In this document: one piece after another, positions 33,443 to 42,875 of the stretch
Position numbering within the stretch: position 1 is the stretch's first letter
Layout of the letters: every line of letters starts with the position of its first letter
Source: Bacteroidota bacterium
GTDB lineage: Bacteria; Bacteroidota; Bacteroidia; B-17B0; Aurantibacillaceae
Length of the DNA: 64,000 nucleotides
Reading direction: 5' to 3'
Assembly: GCA_019638705.1 (NCBI GenBank)
Contig: JAHBTI010000005.1
Span: 62,001-126,000, forward strand
The notes under the pieces: model-generated
Told to the model about the DNA's origin: nothing
The model's database searches: none
What the model saw: the letters and a program-made list of their open reading frames with translations, nothing else
Translations under genes and position numbers: made by a program

Positions 33443-34987
33443 TTAAAATTTTACTCCCGCCGAAACTACCAGCGAAGTATTTCTGTGTTTTAATTTAGCC
33501 TGCGTATCAAGCGTATAAAACAAATAATACGCTTGGCTTGTAGCGGTGCTGTACAAAGTTGCATCAAGGTAAAAATGTTCTTTTATGCGAACCCCTGCAC
33601 CAAAGCTAAGCGTGTTGCGCACATAATCACCAAAAAAAACTTTTCCGTAAGGGCTGCCTTGCATATTATATCCTGCGCGTATCATTACCGGTTTTATGTT
33701 AAGTTCGCCACCAATGCGCACATTGTGTCCTGTTTTGTAATACGTTTTCAGCGCATTGTTTGCCGTTTCAAACGGATTGCCTTCTGCTTTCAATTTTGCG
33801 TTCCGGTAATTCACGGCTTCGTAATCAATTGCCACTACTGCCATTTTTTTAATAACGTAAGCAGCATTTAAACTAAAGCGGCTTGGCGTTGTAATTTTGT
33901 ATGAATAATAGCCGCCCATATCAGGAACTTTTGCGGTTTGCGGCGAGTTGGGTGCGTAATCAAAACTTGTACTTAACACATTGTAATAGGTGTCGGTTAA
34001 ACTGTAAAGCGTGGGCGTGTGAAAATAAAAACCAACTCTAAAATCGTCGGCAAGTCGTGCAATACCGCCGAATTTTAAGTTAATGCCCGTGCCTGTGGTG
34101 CTGAAATATTCGGTGTAGGTTAAATTGTTAAAGCCAAGCATATCGCGGTATGCAGCAGGCAAGGGCTCTGTATAAGTATCGCTGAATGTTGTGTCGGAAG
34201 TAAAAGCTACGCGCATACTGTCCAAATCGTCAAATTCTTTGTGCGTAACGGTTGAGGTGTATTTCACGCGCGGTAAACCAAGACTCAAGCCGAAATAAAA
34301 TTGGTCTTTATAAGCATACGCATAAGAAATATTTATATCGTTTACTCTGCCTGTAGTGGCAAGTTCGCGCGATTGATTTACCGCACGCTTGGTATCTAAA
34401 AAAGAAAAATATTTATTATCCGCAGTATCTAAAAGGAAAGTGTTAAACGCCATACCCTCGTAATCTGAATACAAATACTTATAACTCGCCGAACCCAAAC
34501 CCGAATTTATTGCAATGTCATTTGCCAAATTCAGCATATCTTTTGCAATGGAAGAAGTGTTGGTATAACCTTGCATTTTAGTTGTAGCATAAAAATTTTG
34601 CGATTGGGTGTTGCTGAACGAAACCACATTTCTGCTTTCGGGGTCGTTTTCGGCATTCCACGCTAAGGCAATACCAAAATTATTAAACGCAAAATTTGCC
34701 TGTGCTGAATTTGTTTTTTTGTTGTAAATCTCTGCCTGATGGTTGGTGATTTTCATAGAACCTGTAAACGAAAAATCGCTTTTGCGATACAAGCCCAAAC
34801 CTGCGGGATTGTATGCACCGCAACTTAAATCTGCTCCCACCGAACCATACGCACCGCCCATAGCCATTGAACGCGCCGTGCCGCCAACGCCACCGCTTTG
34901 CGAATAGCGAACGGCATCTAAATCGTTTTGTGAGAAAGAATAAAAGCCAAGAAAAAAGAAAAACAGAATTGCTTTTATTTTAAACAT
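33443..34987 (-). CDS. OmpP1/FadL/TodX family outer-membrane porin
   Basis: The protein has 514 residues with a signal peptide ending YSFSQ. FadL-like start: GGTARSMAMGGAYGSVGADLSCGAYNPAGLGLYRKSDFSF, a plug region with conserved NPAGL, then repeated amphipathic strands to the terminal aromatic LVVSAGVKF. These porins take up long-chain or aromatic hydrophobic compounds across the outer membrane. The preceding gene is the Tyr/Asn-rich lipoprotein 17 bp away, so an operon is likely. Substrate unknown. Confidence 0.9.
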   Translation of the reverse strand: MFKIKAILFFFFLGFYSFSQNDLDAVRYSQSGGVGGTARSMAMGGAYGSVGADLSCGAYNPAGLGLYRKSDFSFTGSMKITNHQAEIYNKKTNSAQANFAFNNFGIALAWNAENDPESRNVVSFSNTQSQNFYATTKMQGYTNTSSIAKDMLNLANDIAINSGLGSASYKYLYSDYEGMAFNTFLLDTADNKYFSFLDTKRAVNQSRELATTGRVNDINISYAYAYKDQFYFGLSLGLPRVKYTSTVTHKEFDDLDSMRVAFTSDTTFSDTYTEPLPAAYRDMLGFNNLTYTEYFSTTGTGINLKFGGIARLADDFRVGFYFHTPTLYSLTDTYYNVLSTSFDYAPNSPQTAKVPDMGGYYSYKITTPSRFSLNAAYVIKKMAVVAIDYEAVNYRNAKLKAEGNPFETANNALKTYYKTGHNVRIGGELNIKPVMIRAGYNMQGSPYGKVFFGDYVRNTLSFGAGVRIKEHFYLDATLYSTATSQAYYLFYTLDTQAKLKHRNTSLVVSAGVKF

Positions 34988-35004
34988 AAGGAAATTATAT
35001 TTTT

Positions 35005-36234
35005 TTATCTGCCGCCTCTGCCGCCGCCACCGCCGCGCGGACTTGAACCGCCTCCGCCGTTAAAACCTCCGCCGCCCGAAGAACGGCTGCCGTTGTTCCA
35101 TGAATTGTTGCTTGGTTGTTGCCACGATTTAGTTTCGCTGCTGTTGCTGCGGTTTGAGTTGGTTGAATTATTATTTGTTCCGCTTTCGCTGTTGCCGCTC
35201 CGTACAGCGCGGTTGCCCTGATTGTTTGTTCTTGACGAGTTCTTGTTATCCCCAAAATTTGTTTGCTGTCCGCGTGAGGGGCTGCTGTTGTAATTTGTAT
35301 TATTATTTTGCGAATTGCTGTTTTCTCTTTGTTGCGCACCTGCTGCTCTGCTTGCTGCTGCACGGTTTCCAACGTTATTAAAACGCGGTGTGTTGTTTTG
35401 CTGTTCTACAAACGAATTATACAGTTGTCCTCTTCCCGAATTTGTTTCCGCGCCTCGTCCGCCGCTGTTTGCGCTTCTGCTGTTTCCGCCACGCGGTGCA
35501 TTTTCCATAACTGCATAGCCGCTGTTGGGGTCGTAAGTATTTAAGTACCCCCAACCGCTGTTGTAATAATTGTTTCCGTAGTAGCCGTTTCGGTAGCCCA
35601 TATTATAACCGTTATAAAATCCTGCGCTGTAAGGCGAGTAATACGGATTATAAACCCCCGAACCGTAACCGTAATAATTGCTGTATCCGAAATTATTATA
35701 TCCGTAAGGATTGTAATAGTTTGAGTAATATGGACTGTAATAATTTCCGTAACCCATGCTGTAACCGTTATAAAAACTGTTTCCGAAACCTGCGCTCATC
35801 ATACCAAATTGCGCGGAAGGCATATAGTTGTATGTGCTGTAAATGCTTGTTCCGTAACAGGCAGGGTTTTGATTGTAGGTGTACATATTTGTATAATAAT
35901 TATCGTAATACCCTGCGCCGTTTATCGGGTTATTGAAACGGTTAATGCGCGAAGCATATTCGTAATCGTAATAATCATCTTTGCTGTACTGAGGGTCTTG
36001 GTAATACGGATTTGCCTCATCTCTTGCTTTTTGCGCAGCAGCTGAATCGGCAAAACGCTGTCTTTCGGCTGCGGCTAATTTAGCCTGTTCTTCGGCTTGT
36101 TTTTTTGCAAGTAGTTTTAATTCGCTTGGGTCTGCATACACATCATCAGTATAAGCACCCAACTGACGGGAAGAGTTACACGCGCTTAACATTAAACTGC
36201 ACGCAACAATCGGTATTAAAAATCTTTTTGCCAT
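35005..36234 (-). CDS. Lipoprotein with prion-like YNG-rich core and RGG C-terminus
   Basis: The protein has 409 residues. The lipoprotein signal is MAKRFLIPIVACSLMLSAC (lipobox LSAC, Cys at 19). Residues about 35-70 form a charged helix (LKLLAKKQAEEQAKLAAAERQ). About 85-240 is almost only Tyr, Asn, Gly, Ser (YYSPYYSNYYNPYGYNNFG). About 245-375 is Asn/Ser/Arg-rich, and the last 30 residues are poly-Gly with RGG repeats. This composition resembles eukaryotic prion-like and FUS-type low-complexity proteins. It lies just upstream of the FadL-type porin gene in one operon. No enzyme domain. Function unknown; surface or periplasmic assembly is conceivable. Confidence 0.85.
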   Translation of the reverse strand: MAKRFLIPIVACSLMLSACNSSRQLGAYTDDVYADPSELKLLAKKQAEEQAKLAAAERQRFADSAAAQKARDEANPYYQDPQYSKDDYYDYEYASRINRFNNPINGAGYYDNYYTNMYTYNQNPACYGTSIYSTYNYMPSAQFGMMSAGFGNSFYNGYSMGYGNYYSPYYSNYYNPYGYNNFGYSNYYGYGSGVYNPYYSPYSAGFYNGYNMGYRNGYYGNNYYNSGWGYLNTYDPNSGYAVMENAPRGGNSRSANSGGRGAETNSGRGQLYNSFVEQQNNTPRFNNVGNRAAASRAAGAQQRENSNSQNNNTNYNSSPSRGQQTNFGDNKNSSRTNNQGNRAVRSGNSESGTNNNSTNSNRSNSSETKSWQQPSNNSWNNGSRSSGGGGFNGGGGSSPRGGGGGRGGR

Positions 36235-36334
36235 AATCTTTAGTTTTTTGTGGTGGAGATTTTAAGTAAATATACGAATTTGTAAGTTCAGACACACAAA
36301 CTTTTAAAAAGTAAAATCATAAAAAAGGAAAAAT

Positions 36335-38263
36335 TTATCCCGCACAATGCCCGACTAATAGTTTAAATACTTTATCGGGCGATTTTTCTTTTCGTACCCG
36401 TTTTTCAAATCGTTTTGCGGGTTTGTCTGATTGTTTGGCAAACAAAAGCAGGCAGCTATGCGCTTGTTCTAATTGCTGTTTTTTGATAACAAACGTTTCC
36501 CAATGTTTTTCAGAAATAAAATCATCTGTTGCCCAAGGCAAAACCAAAGAGGACACTTTATTGTAAAAACGGCGTTTTATGCGTATTTCAATATCGTGTT
36601 TTCCGTTATAAGGATTGTATTCAAACACGGTATAGTGGTCTAAAAGATATATCGGGAAGCTGTCCATTTTTTTCCAGTCTTTTTGCCACAGTAAAAGCGT
36701 ATCCATTTTTCCCAGTATGCTTTTGGCGAGTTCTTTTGCTTTTGAAAAATCATCTTGATTGGAATACGACTGAAATTGTTTGCGGATATAATCACTTGCC
36801 CAATTTTGGTGAACCGTTTCGGCAAGCCCTTCTGCTTTTTCATACACGCTGTCTAAAACAGTTAAACGTTCAGCCATTAAATTTTCAAGCGCAAGCAACT
36901 CACCCTCTTTTTGTAAGCGTTGGTACGAATGGTCAATTTCCAAAAAATGAACCTGCCCGAGCGAGTCAAGTTCCTGCAAATAGTTGTACAGCGAAGCGAA
37001 GATACCGCCATTATCTGCCCGAAATTTATAATGTGGGAAAAACACAAACGCTTCCTTATAAAAACTTGATTTTACGGCAGAATCGCTGTTTAATAAAGGT
37101 GCTAAATTGAGGTCGTTTTCGCGAAAGCGGTTAATGTAAGTAAACAAGGGCTGCTGCGTGCTTTCTATAACAGAATCTGTAATCGCTACTCTGCGTTTTA
37201 CAACATCTAAAAATTCTATGGCAACATCAAGCTCGGGCGAACGCCCTCTGTTTAACCTGATGTTTTTATATGTTTCGCGCAAAGCGGTTTTGGCGCGAAG
37301 CGAATCGTTCAGAGCTTTTAAATTTGTGAGTGCTTGGCTCTCTGACGGCGAAATGGGATAATTGATTTTTCTGAAAAGCGGAGCTTGCCTTACTATATTC
37401 GCTTTAAAAACAGGCAAATCCCAACCTTGTAAAAAGTTGTCTTCAAAATAGTCTAAAAATTTCTTTTTTGCTTCGGTTTCGTAACCGTCGGAGGTAAATG
37501 TTCTTTCACCTATTTCAAAATTTTGAGCCGTGCCGCCCGACTTTAATACATTTAATTTGGCTGTTGTTTCCTCAAATTTTTGCTGATGTTTTATGGTGTC
37601 GCTGCCTTGTATGTTTAAAGAAACAAGCTCAATTAAAATACCGTTTTCGTAAGTGCGCCGTTCAATTTGCCTGAAATTTTCTGTTGTATTTTCAAACACC
37701 CACGTTCCTTGCGCTGCTCCCTGTTTGTTACATTCGCCCGAAGCCGAAAAGCTGTTTTGGGGCAACTTGCTGCGAATTAAAAATTTTCCGCTTAACGCAC
37801 CATTTTCATAATTTGCGGTAATTTGTAACCGTTCTTTTTTTGCGTTTGATGATGATAATGGCAAACTGTCTATGCCAAATTTCCAAAGCCCCTGCGCTTT
37901 TCCGTTATTAAAACCTGCGTCCCAATATTTTCGTTCGCCTCTTAAATTTAATTCGGGCTTTAGCTCTTTGCCGGGTTGTATGCTGTAGTCCCAGTTTGCC
38001 TGTTCCCATATCCATTTACCGCTTGGTACATGGTTTTTAATATTCCCCGAAGCCTTGTATGTGTTTAACTTTTCATCGTTAAAACTGCGCCAGCTTAATT
38101 CAAATTTGCCGTTGTTTGGCAATGTGGTGTCTTGCCAAACTCCGCTATATTTTACAATGCCCTGAACGCCACTGTCATCATAAAACAATTTGGTGTTTTG
38201 CGCACGGCTGTGGCAGGGCGTTAGTAATACTATGATAAAAGCAAGTGAGAGTATGCGCATCAT
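36335..38263 (-). CDS. Large secreted protein of unknown function
   Basis: The protein has 642 residues with a signal peptide (MMRILSLAFIIVLLTPCHSRAQ). The N-terminal 200 residues have MORN-like units (GVWQDTTLPNNGKFELSW, SGNIKNHVPSGKWIWE, NGALSGKFLIRS, QGTWVFENTTENF). The C-terminal 380 residues are a helical region (LNLAPLLNSDSAVKSSF, LQELDSLGQVHFLEIDH, RLQKEGELLALENLMAERLTVL) with no known motif. It overlaps the upstream DUF2490 stop by one base, so they are translationally coupled and possibly act together at the envelope. No sorting domain is visible. Confidence 0.75.
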   Translation of the reverse strand: MMRILSLAFIIVLLTPCHSRAQNTKLFYDDSGVQGIVKYSGVWQDTTLPNNGKFELSWRSFNDEKLNTYKASGNIKNHVPSGKWIWEQANWDYSIQPGKELKPELNLRGERKYWDAGFNNGKAQGLWKFGIDSLPLSSSNAKKERLQITANYENGALSGKFLIRSKLPQNSFSASGECNKQGAAQGTWVFENTTENFRQIERRTYENGILIELVSLNIQGSDTIKHQQKFEETTAKLNVLKSGGTAQNFEIGERTFTSDGYETEAKKKFLDYFEDNFLQGWDLPVFKANIVRQAPLFRKINYPISPSESQALTNLKALNDSLRAKTALRETYKNIRLNRGRSPELDVAIEFLDVVKRRVAITDSVIESTQQPLFTYINRFRENDLNLAPLLNSDSAVKSSFYKEAFVFFPHYKFRADNGGIFASLYNYLQELDSLGQVHFLEIDHSYQRLQKEGELLALENLMAERLTVLDSVYEKAEGLAETVHQNWASDYIRKQFQSYSNQDDFSKAKELAKSILGKMDTLLLWQKDWKKMDSFPIYLLDHYTVFEYNPYNGKHDIEIRIKRRFYNKVSSLVLPWATDDFISEKHWETFVIKKQQLEQAHSCLLLFAKQSDKPAKRFEKRVRKEKSPDKVFKLLVGHCAG

Positions 38264-39033
38264 TAATTTTGTTTAAAAAAAGAGGGCATAATGTCGTCCA
38301 TGTTAAACATCACACCAATTTGCAAATTATGATTTATGTCGGGGCGCAAAGCACCGGGCACACTAATCAGTTGATTTAAGTAACCCAGTTGAAAATTTAA
38401 TTTGGGGCTTACCTGAAAACCCATTGAAAAATACAAACGGTTGCGGTCAAAAATTTGCCCCGAAATTTGTGTTCCCAAATTCATAAACAGCTCGTTGTAA
38501 CTTGCCAAAAAAAATTGCCGTAAGTGAGGCGAGAGTGTGTACAAGGGAAAAATAACCTGAAAGCGGTATCTTACACGGTTATCAAATTTTGAAACACGGG
38601 TGTTTAAATTTTCTATAAACCGTTGCTCTAAACGATACCTGTGCTCCATAAACACGGCTCTGGTTTTGTATCTTAAAATTAACTGCTCCCAAATTCGGTG
38701 TTCCATAGTATGAAAACCCACTACATTTTCAGATGAGGGGCGGGTATCAATAAAGCCGTATCCGCCCGTAACCATTACCAATGGGTTGATGTAATAATTT
38801 ACTCCAATTCTTGCGAGGGTTTGTGCAACGGTTTCTTTTAAAAAATAATTACGCAACTGCAATTCGGAATGAATACCAATTTTAGTATTGATTTTATTGT
38901 CGCCAAAATACATGAGCCACTGACCATAAGGGTTTGGGCGAACCTGATTTTGAGCAACAAAAAACCCGACTGTCAAATTCAGAACTATTAAAAATAAAAT
39001 GCGTTTGCCGTAAAAAATCACGTTTAAAAACAA
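38263..39033 (-). CDS. DUF2490 family outer-membrane protein
   Basis: The protein has 256 residues with a signal peptide ending GFFVAQ. QVRPNPYGQWLMYFGDNKINTKIGIHSELQLRNY starts a beta-barrel with alternating strands. WEQLILRYKTRAVFMEHRYRLEQRFIE and VRYRFQVIFPL match the DUF2490 pattern found in Bacteroidota and Proteobacteria. Likely a 10-12 strand outer-membrane protein; function unknown. It is the first gene of a pair with the 642-residue secreted protein. Confidence 0.8.
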   Translation of the reverse strand: MFLNVIFYGKRILFLIVLNLTVGFFVAQNQVRPNPYGQWLMYFGDNKINTKIGIHSELQLRNYFLKETVAQTLARIGVNYYINPLVMVTGGYGFIDTRPSSENVVGFHTMEHRIWEQLILRYKTRAVFMEHRYRLEQRFIENLNTRVSKFDNRVRYRFQVIFPLYTLSPHLRQFFLASYNELFMNLGTQISGQIFDRNRLYFSMGFQVSPKLNFQLGYLNQLISVPGALRPDINHNLQIGVMFNMDDIMPSFFKQN

Positions 39034-39144
39034 TAAAAAGTGTGTTTGCCAAAGTTAAACAGGATTGTTGGCAGCAGCAATAAAACGTACATCTTTTATC
39101 TAATTTTAAGAAGTGAAGAATTTAAAAAGTGAAGTGTTGTAAAA

Positions 39145-39189
39145 TCACTTCTCGATACGCCCTCATTCTTCGGGCTACTCGAAGTGACA
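39145..39189. repeat. Palindromic repeat, TCACTTCTCGATACG family
   Basis: Arms TCACTTCTCGATACGCCC and GGGCTACTCGAAGTGACA pair across ATTCTT. Copies occur at 45192, 47693 and in the 50294-50442 cluster. Located in the 260-bp region between divergent DUF2490 and proS. Confidence 0.85.
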
Positions 39190-39227
39190 GGGGGACTTTA
39201 AACAACTTCACTAAAAAAAAATGAAAA

Positions 39228-39257
39228 CTTGCAATTCTTAGTTTTTCCGTACTTTTA
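39228..39257 (+). promoter_or_regulatory. Tentative proS promoter
   Basis: CTTG at 39228-39231, 18 bp, then TACTTTTA at 39250-39257, a one-mismatch match to TAnnTTTG. The expected start site is about 30 bp upstream of the proS ATG at 39294. Confidence 0.4.
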
Positions 39258-39293
39258 AAAATTGATTTTTAAAAAAGCAGTTCAAAAGAAAGT

Positions 39294-40772
39294 ATGAGCA
39301 AGGTTATTACGCCACAGGAACAAGATTACAGCAAATGGTATAACGATATAGTGGTGGAAGCCGATTTGGCTGACCACAGCGCGGTACGCGGCTGCATGGT
39401 AATTAAGCCACACGGTTACGCGATATGGGAAAAAATGCAGCAGGCACTTGACAAAATGTTTAAAGACACAGGTCATGTAAACGCTTATTTCCCTTTGTTT
39501 ATTCCCAAAAGTTTATTTGAAGCCGAAGAAAAAAATGCCGAAGGTTTTGCCAAAGAATGTGCGGTGGTAACGCATTACCGTTTAAAAAGCGACCCACAAA
39601 ACAAAGGCAAATTAATTGTTGACCCCGAAGCGCGTTTGGAAGAAGAATTGATTGTGCGCCCAACCAGCGAAGCCATTATTTGGAACACCTACAAAGGCTG
39701 GATACAATCGTATCGTGATTTGCCGCTTTTAATAAATCAATGGGCAAACGTGGTGCGTTGGGAAATGCGCACACGCTTGTTTTTGCGCACCGCCGAATTT
39801 TTGTGGCAGGAAGGGCACACCGCACACGCCACCAAAGAAGAAGCACTCATTGAAACAAAACAGATGCTGGACGTTTACGCACACTTTGCCGAAAAATTTA
39901 TGGCTGTGCCTGTAATTAAAGGTGTGAAAACAGCCAACGAACGTTTTGCAGGTGCAGACGACACCTATTGCATTGAAGCCCTGATGCAGGATGGAAAAGC
40001 ATTGCAGGCAGGCACATCGCACTTTTTGGGACAAAATTTTGCAAAAGCCTTTGACGTAAAATTTGCCAACAAAGAAGGAAAGTTGGATTATGTTTGGGCA
40101 ACATCTTGGGGCGTTTCCACGCGCTTAATGGGCGCGCTCATTATGAGCCATAGTGATAATCACGGTTTGGTAATTCCGCCGAAGCTTGCGCCAACGCAGG
40201 TGATAATTGTACCTATTTACAAAGGCGAAGAGGGTTTGCAAAAAATAAGCGTGTATGCCGGTGAATTGAAAAAACGTTTGCAGGAAAAAAACATTTCCGT
40301 AAAATTTGATAGCAGAGATAGTTTGCGCCCCGGTTTTAAATTTGCCGAGCATGAATTAAAAGGCATTCCTGTTCGTATCGGTATCGGCGAACGCGATTTG
40401 GAAAACGGAACATTGGAAATTGCCCGCCGCGACACGCTTTCAAAGGCTTCCATAAAAATGGAAGAAGCCGAAACGTACATTGAAAAATTGTTGGAAGAAA
40501 TTCAAACGAACTTGTATAACAAAGCCGCCGAGCGCATGAAAAACATGACAACGAAAGTGGATACATACCAAGAATTTAAAAAAGTGTTAGACGAAAAATC
40601 GGGCTTTGTGTTGGCGCATTGGGACGGCACTTCCGAAACCGAAGAAAAAATAAAAGAAGAAACCAAAGCTACCATTCGCTGCATACCGTTAAACAATCCC
40701 GAAGAAAGGGGAGTTTGCATTTACAGCGGAAAACCAAGCACACAGCGTGTATTATTTGCACGAGCATATTAG
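39294..40772 (+). CDS. proS: Prolyl-tRNA synthetase, short archaeal/eukaryal type (ProS type 3)
   Basis: The enzyme has 492 residues and lacks the bacterial-type INS editing domain. Class II motifs are visible: [12 protein letters not shown] and [30 protein letters not shown], typical of ProS type 3. The C-terminal anticodon-binding domain starts around [11 protein letters not shown], and a last zinc-like/extension domain contains [10 protein letters not shown]. Several Bacteroidota carry this eukaryote-like form. It charges tRNA-Pro in the cytoplasm. A palindromic repeat follows 9 bp after the stop. Confidence 0.95.
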   Translation: MSKVITPQEQDYSKWYNDIVVEADLADHSAVRGCMVIKPHGYAIWEKMQQALDKMFKDTGHVNAYFPLFIPKSLFEAEEKNAEGFAKECAVVTHYRLKSDPQNKGKLIVDPEARLEEELIVRPTSEAIIWNTYKGWIQSYRDLPLLINQWANVVRWEMRTRLFLRTAEFLWQEGHTAHATKEEALIETKQMLDVYAHFAEKFMAVPVIKGVKTANERFAGADDTYCIEALMQDGKALQAGTSHFLGQNFAKAFDVKFANKEGKLDYVWATSWGVSTRLMGALIMSHSDNHGLVIPPKLAPTQVIIVPIYKGEEGLQKISVYAGELKKRLQEKNISVKFDSRDSLRPGFKFAEHELKGIPVRIGIGERDLENGTLEIARRDTLSKASIKMEEAETYIEKLLEEIQTNLYNKAAERMKNMTTKVDTYQEFKKVLDEKSGFVLAHWDGTSETEEKIKEETKATIRCIPLNNPEERGVCIYSGKPSTQRVLFARAY

Positions 40773-40780
40773 AAAATGAA

Positions 40781-40836
40781 GCCACGAATTTCACTAATTA
40801 CACAAAATGATTAGTGTTTTTCGTGAAATTTGTGGC
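40781..40836. repeat. Palindromic repeat, CCACGAATTTCACTAATTACAC family
   Basis: GCCACGAATTTCACTAAT pairs with ATTAGTG...CGTGAAATTTGTGGC around a short TACACAAAATG centre. A second copy at 48949-49075 is split by another repeat. Confidence 0.9.
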
Positions 40837-40853
40837 AGAAAAAAATAAACAAC

Positions 40854-41573
40854 ATGAATGAACAACAACAAAAACAAAAAGACACCATTTTAAAATTGCT
40901 CGCCGAAAAATCGGTGATGAAGCAAGATGTTTACACCAACACCATTACCGTGTTTAACGAACTGAAAGATGTGCTGAAAGAAAGCGCGGACGATTTGTCT
41001 GAAAAAATCAGTAATGTGGACAAGCGTGTGGGCATTTTTTTTAAAGACCTGAGTTTACAATCCATGCAACTGAAAGTGGCGGGCGATATGCTGGATTTTG
41101 AAATGCACTCCAACGTGTTTGAGTTTGACCCCTCTCACCCCATGTATAAAACGAGTTATGTAAAAAACAACGACTATAACTCGTATTGCGGCATTATCAG
41201 CATTTACAACTTTTTGGCAGATTCATTTAAGTACAGCCGTTTAAACGATTTGGGGTATTTAATTGCGCGTGTTTTTGTAAACCGCGAAAAAAAGTTTTTT
41301 GTAGAAACGCGCATTCCGCAAATAGCCTATAAATACGCCACGTTTAGCGAAACACCCATTTCAAAAGAACAGCTTGCAGACATTGTGAATGAGTTGGTAA
41401 TTTTTGCCGTGAGTTTTGATTTGTTTACGCCTCCGTTTGATGCCGTGCGCCAGGTAACCGTAGGCGAAATTCAGGAAAAATCAAGCAGCAGCGCGTTACG
41501 CACAGGCAAACGTTTGGGCTATGTTCCCTCAGCAGATTCTGCGAGTATGTTTGATGACGAAGCGATTTTGTGA
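40854..41573 (+). CDS. Conserved-looking cytoplasmic protein of unknown function
   Basis: The protein has 239 residues. The N-terminal 60 residues are strongly helical and charged (NEQQQKQKDTILKLLAEKS, DVLKESADDLSEKISNVDKRVGIFF), possibly a coiled coil. The C-terminal part has mixed alpha/beta (DYNSYCGIISIYNFLADSFKYSRLNDLGYLIARVFVNREKKFFVETR). No signal peptide and no known motif. It follows proS after a repeat and precedes a frameshifted antitoxin gene. I do not recognise the family. Confidence 0.75.
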   Translation: MNEQQQKQKDTILKLLAEKSVMKQDVYTNTITVFNELKDVLKESADDLSEKISNVDKRVGIFFKDLSLQSMQLKVAGDMLDFEMHSNVFEFDPSHPMYKTSYVKNNDYNSYCGIISIYNFLADSFKYSRLNDLGYLIARVFVNREKKFFVETRIPQIAYKYATFSETPISKEQLADIVNELVIFAVSFDLFTPPFDAVRQVTVGEIQEKSSSSALRTGKRLGYVPSADSASMFDDEAIL

Positions 41574-41616
41574 TTTTTAAACTAAATTTGAATATTCACT
41601 TAAAATTACATTGGCT

Positions 41617-41852
41617 ATGACAAAAACAACCTTGAAAAAAAAGCGCATGATTACATTGAGCTGGCAGATGAAAAAATTCTAAAAGCCGTTTATACTATTT
41701 TAGAATCTCATGTAAACTCTTATGAAGCAGATGTGGAATTTACGCCTGAATTAATTCAAGAATTAGACAAAGCCCGTCAAGAACATTTGGAAGGTAAAAG
41801 CAAATCATACACTTGGAAAGAAGTTAGAAGTTCCATTTGTGTTCGTTCTTAA
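41617..41852 (+). pseudogene. Orphan addiction-module antitoxin, frameshifted in a poly(A) run
   Basis: From ATG at 41617 the frame (MTKTTLKKK) breaks after the run of eight A at 41635-41642. One more A would continue it as AHDYIELADEKILKAVYTIL through FTPELIQELDKARQEHLEG and SKSYTWKEVRSSICVRS, 78 residues. This is the usual layout of addiction-module-component antitoxins with the TWEEVK-type end. No toxin gene follows; the next gene is convergent. It could be a dead relic, a slippage-controlled gene or a sequencing error in a homopolymer. Confidence 0.75.
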
Positions 41853-41886
41853 CAATTATAATATCCACGCAAAAAAAATTTAACGC

Positions 41887-42573
41887 TTATCTCACACCTG
41901 CTTTATTTTGCAGCAAAGGCACAAACTTAAAATTACCCAGCACTTTTTTATCAAACGAGGTGGCACTTGTTTTTTTGAGCCAAATCATTTCCTGCGTTTC
42001 GCCTTCGCCAATGGGAATAAGCATAACGCCGCCAATTTTAAGTTGCGCTAACAAATCGTTGGGAATGTATGGCGCACCTGCGGTTACAATAATTTTATCA
42101 AAGGGCGCAAATTGCGGCAAACCCTTGTAACCGTCGCCGTAAATAAGTTTTGCGCCACTGTAACCAATTTGCGGTAAAAACAATTTTGTTTTGTCAAACA
42201 GCGTTTTTTGACGCTCAATGCTGTAAACTTTACTGCCCATTGCCAATAACACGGCAGTTTGGTAGCCGCAACCCGTGCCGATTTCCAACACTTTTTCGCC
42301 CTGTGTAATTTGCAACTGCTCGGTTTGAAAAGCCACCGTGTATGGGTGCGAAATGGTTTGCCCTGCACCAATGGGAAGTGCTTTGTCGCTGTATGCGTGG
42401 TCAAGCAGGGCAGGGCGGGCGGTGGTATTGTCAAAAAACAAATGGCGCGGAATTTCTTCAATGGCTGATAACACCTTTTCGTTTTTAATGCCTTTTATGC
42501 GCAATTGCTCCACCAGGCGTTTGCGCTTGCCTTCAAATAAATATTCGTCTGCTTTTGATACCTTGTAAAACAC
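41887..42573 (-). CDS. pcm: Protein-L-isoaspartate O-methyltransferase
   Basis: The enzyme has 228 residues. It repairs isoaspartyl residues in proteins. Pcm family order: VLSAIEEIPRHLFFDN, AYSDKALPIGAGQTISHPYTVAFQTEQL, the SAM motif VLEIGTGCGYQTAVLLAMG and VTAGAPYIPNDLLAQLKIGGVMLIPIGEG. Full length. It is on the minus strand, convergent with the frameshifted antitoxin. Confidence 0.95.
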   Translation of the reverse strand: MFYKVSKADEYLFEGKRKRLVEQLRIKGIKNEKVLSAIEEIPRHLFFDNTTARPALLDHAYSDKALPIGAGQTISHPYTVAFQTEQLQITQGEKVLEIGTGCGYQTAVLLAMGSKVYSIERQKTLFDKTKLFLPQIGYSGAKLIYGDGYKGLPQFAPFDKIIVTAGAPYIPNDLLAQLKIGGVMLIPIGEGETQEMIWLKKTSATSFDKKVLGNFKFVPLLQNKAGVR

Positions 42574-42875
42574 AGCGGTAAAGCTATTTAGTAAAGTGTA
42601 ATAACAAAGCGGCAGACAGATTGAATTACTAACAAACCGACTTTAAGATTGCGGTAAACAAACATTAATATTTTTTCAACAAAGGCAATAAATACAAAAC
42701 ACCGCCGTTTTTATGTTGTCTGTTTGGCAAAATGCTTTTAAAAACAGGCAGTTGGCATTAGACATTAAGAAATGATGAAGGAAAGAAATTGCCACTACAC
42801 GGAATGAGATAATTTATATTTTTGGCACTCGTTTTTTTGAGCGTTGATAAAACACATATTAAGAGCCTGCAAGCT
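42574..42875. other. 302-bp intergenic region between divergent pcm and a lipoprotein gene
   Basis: It must hold both promoters. TATTTTTG at 42817-42824 is a perfect TAnnTTTG box for the lipoprotein gene, though no well-spaced -33 was found. No RNA gene or known repeat family was seen here. Confidence 0.4.

Noticed and set aside
36529..37110. 193-codon plus-strand frame opposite the 642-residue protein
   Set aside because: Antisense frame, Tyr/Phe/Cys-rich, without motif; the minus-strand protein has a signal peptide and operon context.
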